A stretch of 5,028 bases of DNA from Acidianus hospitalis (GTDB lineage Archaea > Thermoproteota > Thermoprotei_A > Sulfolobales > Sulfolobaceae): the NCBI GenBank assembly GCA_003086435.1, contig QEFD01000189.1, forward strand, positions 1 to 5,028. The letters are read 5' to 3'. Every line of letters starts with the position of its first letter. Position 1 is the first letter of the stretch. The position numbers and the translations under genes were made by a program. Shown here one piece after another: positions 3,897 through 5,028 of the stretch. The notes under the pieces were generated by a model. The model was not told where the DNA came from, made no database searches, and saw nothing but the letters and a program-made list of their open reading frames with translations.

Positions 3897-4298
3897 CTTT
3901 TTTGTAAAGTAAATTTTACTGAGATAAAATCAAATATACTATTAAGTAAAGAGAATTAAACTTACTGGTATCAAAAATATAATAACAAAAAGTTAATTTC
4001 CTATTGTTGCAATTCTTGCTTATTGTGCGGCTTCGTGTTATCGTCAAGCTACGAAATTATCTATTACATCTTACTGCAAATAATGGAAATATAAATAGCT
4101 GAATGACTACATTACGTCCATACTTGTAGCAGATAAGGATGGCGTTATTTGATAAGTAGATTTCAGACTACAAAGAAACAGCTTAGGAGTCCTAGGAGTA
4201 TAAACCAACATTCTTAAATAAACGATTTTATCATCTTTTTCATTAGTAAAAGATTGGTAAGCAATGCTTAGACTATAGTCTCATGTTAGCAAATAATC
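3897..4298. other. Gene-free AT-rich intergenic stretch
   Basis: No frame on either strand gives a convincing product. A short dyad AGTAAA-T-TTTACT lies at 3907-3919. AGGAGT is directly repeated at 4185-4190 and 4194-4199, within a small dyad (TAGGA-g-TCCTA). A 17-codon open patch around 4099-4149 reads DYITSILVADKDGVI before double stops; it may be a gene remnant but is too short to call. No box C/D sRNA or tRNA pattern was recognised. Confidence 0.5.
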
Positions 4299-4308
4299 CT
4301 TATTTAAC
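4299..4308 (+). promoter_or_regulatory. TATA box of the PaREP1-family gene
   Basis: CTTATTTAAC is centred about 26 bp before the ATG at 4329, so the transcript should start at the start codon. No Shine-Dalgarno is present, which agrees. Confidence 0.6.
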
Positions 4309-4328
4309 TCTGACGAAAAAGAATAACT

Positions 4329-4853
4329 ATGGAGAAGGATCTTTATAAGGTTGGAGAGGACTACGTCGAAGCCAGAATAATTGAAAGCTTGTCTGACCTT
4401 CTTCTCTCCCTTACTCTATGGAAGGAAGGCTACACTAGAAACTCTGCAGGAAAAGCTTTTAGTGCAGTGAAAGCGTTAATGAGCGCATTCATAGTAACTA
4501 ATGAAGACAAATTAATTAACTTAGCCAAGGACGATCAAGAGAGGAAGTGGATTAAAAAGAAGGCACACGTAGTTCCTACGCATGGTATGTATGGTTTAGC
4601 GCAATTGTTAAGGAAGATAGGGATTGATATTGTAAACCTTGTGAACTACGCTTTAGACCTTCACGATTATCAATATAATGGTTTTGAGCCGGACTTTAGT
4701 AGATACAGTAAGAAGGAGCAAGTACTCGAGGATTTAATTACCGTAGTAAAGGGGACTAAGAAGGTAATAGAATTATATTTTGCCAAGTACGAGATTAAAG
4801 AAGTCTCAGAAAAAATCGATGAACTACTAAAGGAGCTAGAAGAAGGTGAATGA
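4329..4853 (+). CDS. PaREP1-family (HEPN-like) protein
   Basis: A 174-residue, all-helical, soluble protein. Characteristic PaREP1 blocks are WKEGYTRNSAGKAFSAVKAL at 31-50, an RKWIKKKAHVVPTH segment at 72-85, and ALDLHDYQYNG at 108-118 followed by YSKKEQVLEDL. The C-terminus (about 128-174) is a charged helix likely to form a coiled coil. PaREP1 proteins are abundant, multicopy and of unproven function in Pyrobaculum and Sulfolobales. They are related in fold to HEPN domains, some of which are toxin RNases paired with nucleotidyltransferase antitoxins. A canonical HEPN R-x4-6-H can be fitted at R72 to H80 or H85 only loosely, so catalysis is doubtful. Length is normal and the frame intact. 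The gene has its own leaderless promoter, and no partner antitoxin is seen within the window. It is probably chromosomal, outside the viral remnant. Confidence 0.82.
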   Translation: MEKDLYKVGEDYVEARIIESLSDLLLSLTLWKEGYTRNSAGKAFSAVKALMSAFIVTNEDKLINLAKDDQERKWIKKKAHVVPTHGMYGLAQLLRKIGIDIVNLVNYALDLHDYQYNGFEPDFSRYSKKEQVLEDLITVVKGTKKVIELYFAKYEIKEVSEKIDELLKELEEGE

Positions 4854-4914
4854 GAAAGGAGCACATATTATAGAAGATTTAGAAAAATTCCTTAAGAATA
4901 AAAATTTTAGGTAA
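4846..4914 (+). CDS. Possible 22-residue ORF overlapping the PaREP1 gene end
   Basis: GTG at 4846 overlaps the last codons of the PaREP1 gene (stop 4851-4853) and opens a frame encoding NEKGAHIIEDLEKFLKNKNF, stop TAA 4912-4914. The product is a plausible charged amphipathic helix. It could be a translationally coupled micro-protein, or the start of a truncated partner gene. Its length gives little statistical support, and an A/T-rich tract (AATAAAAATTTTAGG) ends it. I treat it as possible only. Confidence 0.25.
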   Translation: MNEKGAHIIEDLEKFLKNKNFR

Positions 4915-5028
4915 TCTCAATAGGAAAGTTGAAGGAGTTTGTTAAAACTGTTTGATTAAAGTTTCTGTCATGCAGGGGTTTGGGCTTCATTGAATTTTCA
5001 TGAATTTGTATCCAATTCTCAGCCCTTG

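Noticed and set aside
4099..4149. Short open patch reading DYITSILVADKDGVI
   Set aside because: It looks protein-like (roadblock-type flavour) but is only 17 codons between stops, without a start or promoter.
4670..4864. Minus-strand serine-rich 64-residue ORF
   Set aside because: It is antisense to the intact PaREP1 gene; its poly-Ser character comes from the complement of Glu/Lys/Leu codons.
4982..5025. Possible insertion-sequence end with GGGCT / AGCCC arms
   Set aside because: The dyad is only 5 bp over a ~34-bp spacer, with no transposase or target-site duplication in view.

Overview
The window looks like chromosomal DNA of a member of the Sulfolobales (hyperthermoacidophilic archaea) carrying the tRNA-proximal end of an integrated, partly decayed fusellovirus-like (SSV-type) element. 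The reasons are: a tRNA-Lys(UUU) 3' portion overlapped by the N-terminal fragment of an SSV-type integrase; a double C2H2 zinc-finger protein of the kind known from SSV1 (B129); AT-rich TATA boxes placed about 26 bp before starts, many of them leaderless; and a PaREP1-family gene, typical of Crenarchaeota. This assignment rests on recognised protein patterns; no search was run.

Layout. 1-62 is the 3' part of tRNA-Lys and the presumed attachment core. 21-251 (minus) is int(N), the integrase stub left after integration. 252-521 is a divergent regulatory region: a perfect 9-bp inverted repeat straddles the int TATA box, and a second perfect 9-bp inverted repeat lies just after the TATA box of the rightward operon. 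522-1045 is that operon: the zinc-finger protein, a 41-residue basic protein and a possible 18-residue product overlapping it by ATGA. 1025-2669 is the most unusual part. Two genes for secreted cysteine-rich proteins (1071-2021 and 2300-2669, the second frameshifted) each follow an almost identical promoter of about 40 bp. Between them sits a leaderless 62-residue single-span membrane protein. Both secreted products contain a C-x5-C motif followed by a strand-like hydrophobic stretch, recurring several times in the long one and once in the short one, which suggests a duplicated family under common control.

2597-3477 is a decayed zone. It holds a minus-strand gene with its own promoter and T-rich terminator but an in-frame amber codon and a +1 shift (2611-3037), a small frame-broken plus-strand gene (3069-3217), and a 77-residue minus-strand gene whose open frame extends upstream of its ATG (3214-3447). 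At about 3475 the sequence changes character. From here on it looks chromosomal: the 5' end of a minus-strand MFS-like transporter gene, cut off near 3475, preceded by a small frameshifted leaderless gene (3670-3866). No second copy of the tRNA 3' half and no int(C) is seen, so the far end of the element is either deleted or lies outside the window.

3897-4298 holds no convincing gene. 4329-4853 is an intact leaderless PaREP1-family (HEPN-like) protein, followed by a possible 22-residue overlapping ORF. 4915-5028 holds nothing I can name. At least four broken reading frames occur within about 1.4 kb. They point to provirus decay, although several lie at short A or AG runs, so base-calling errors should be excluded first.
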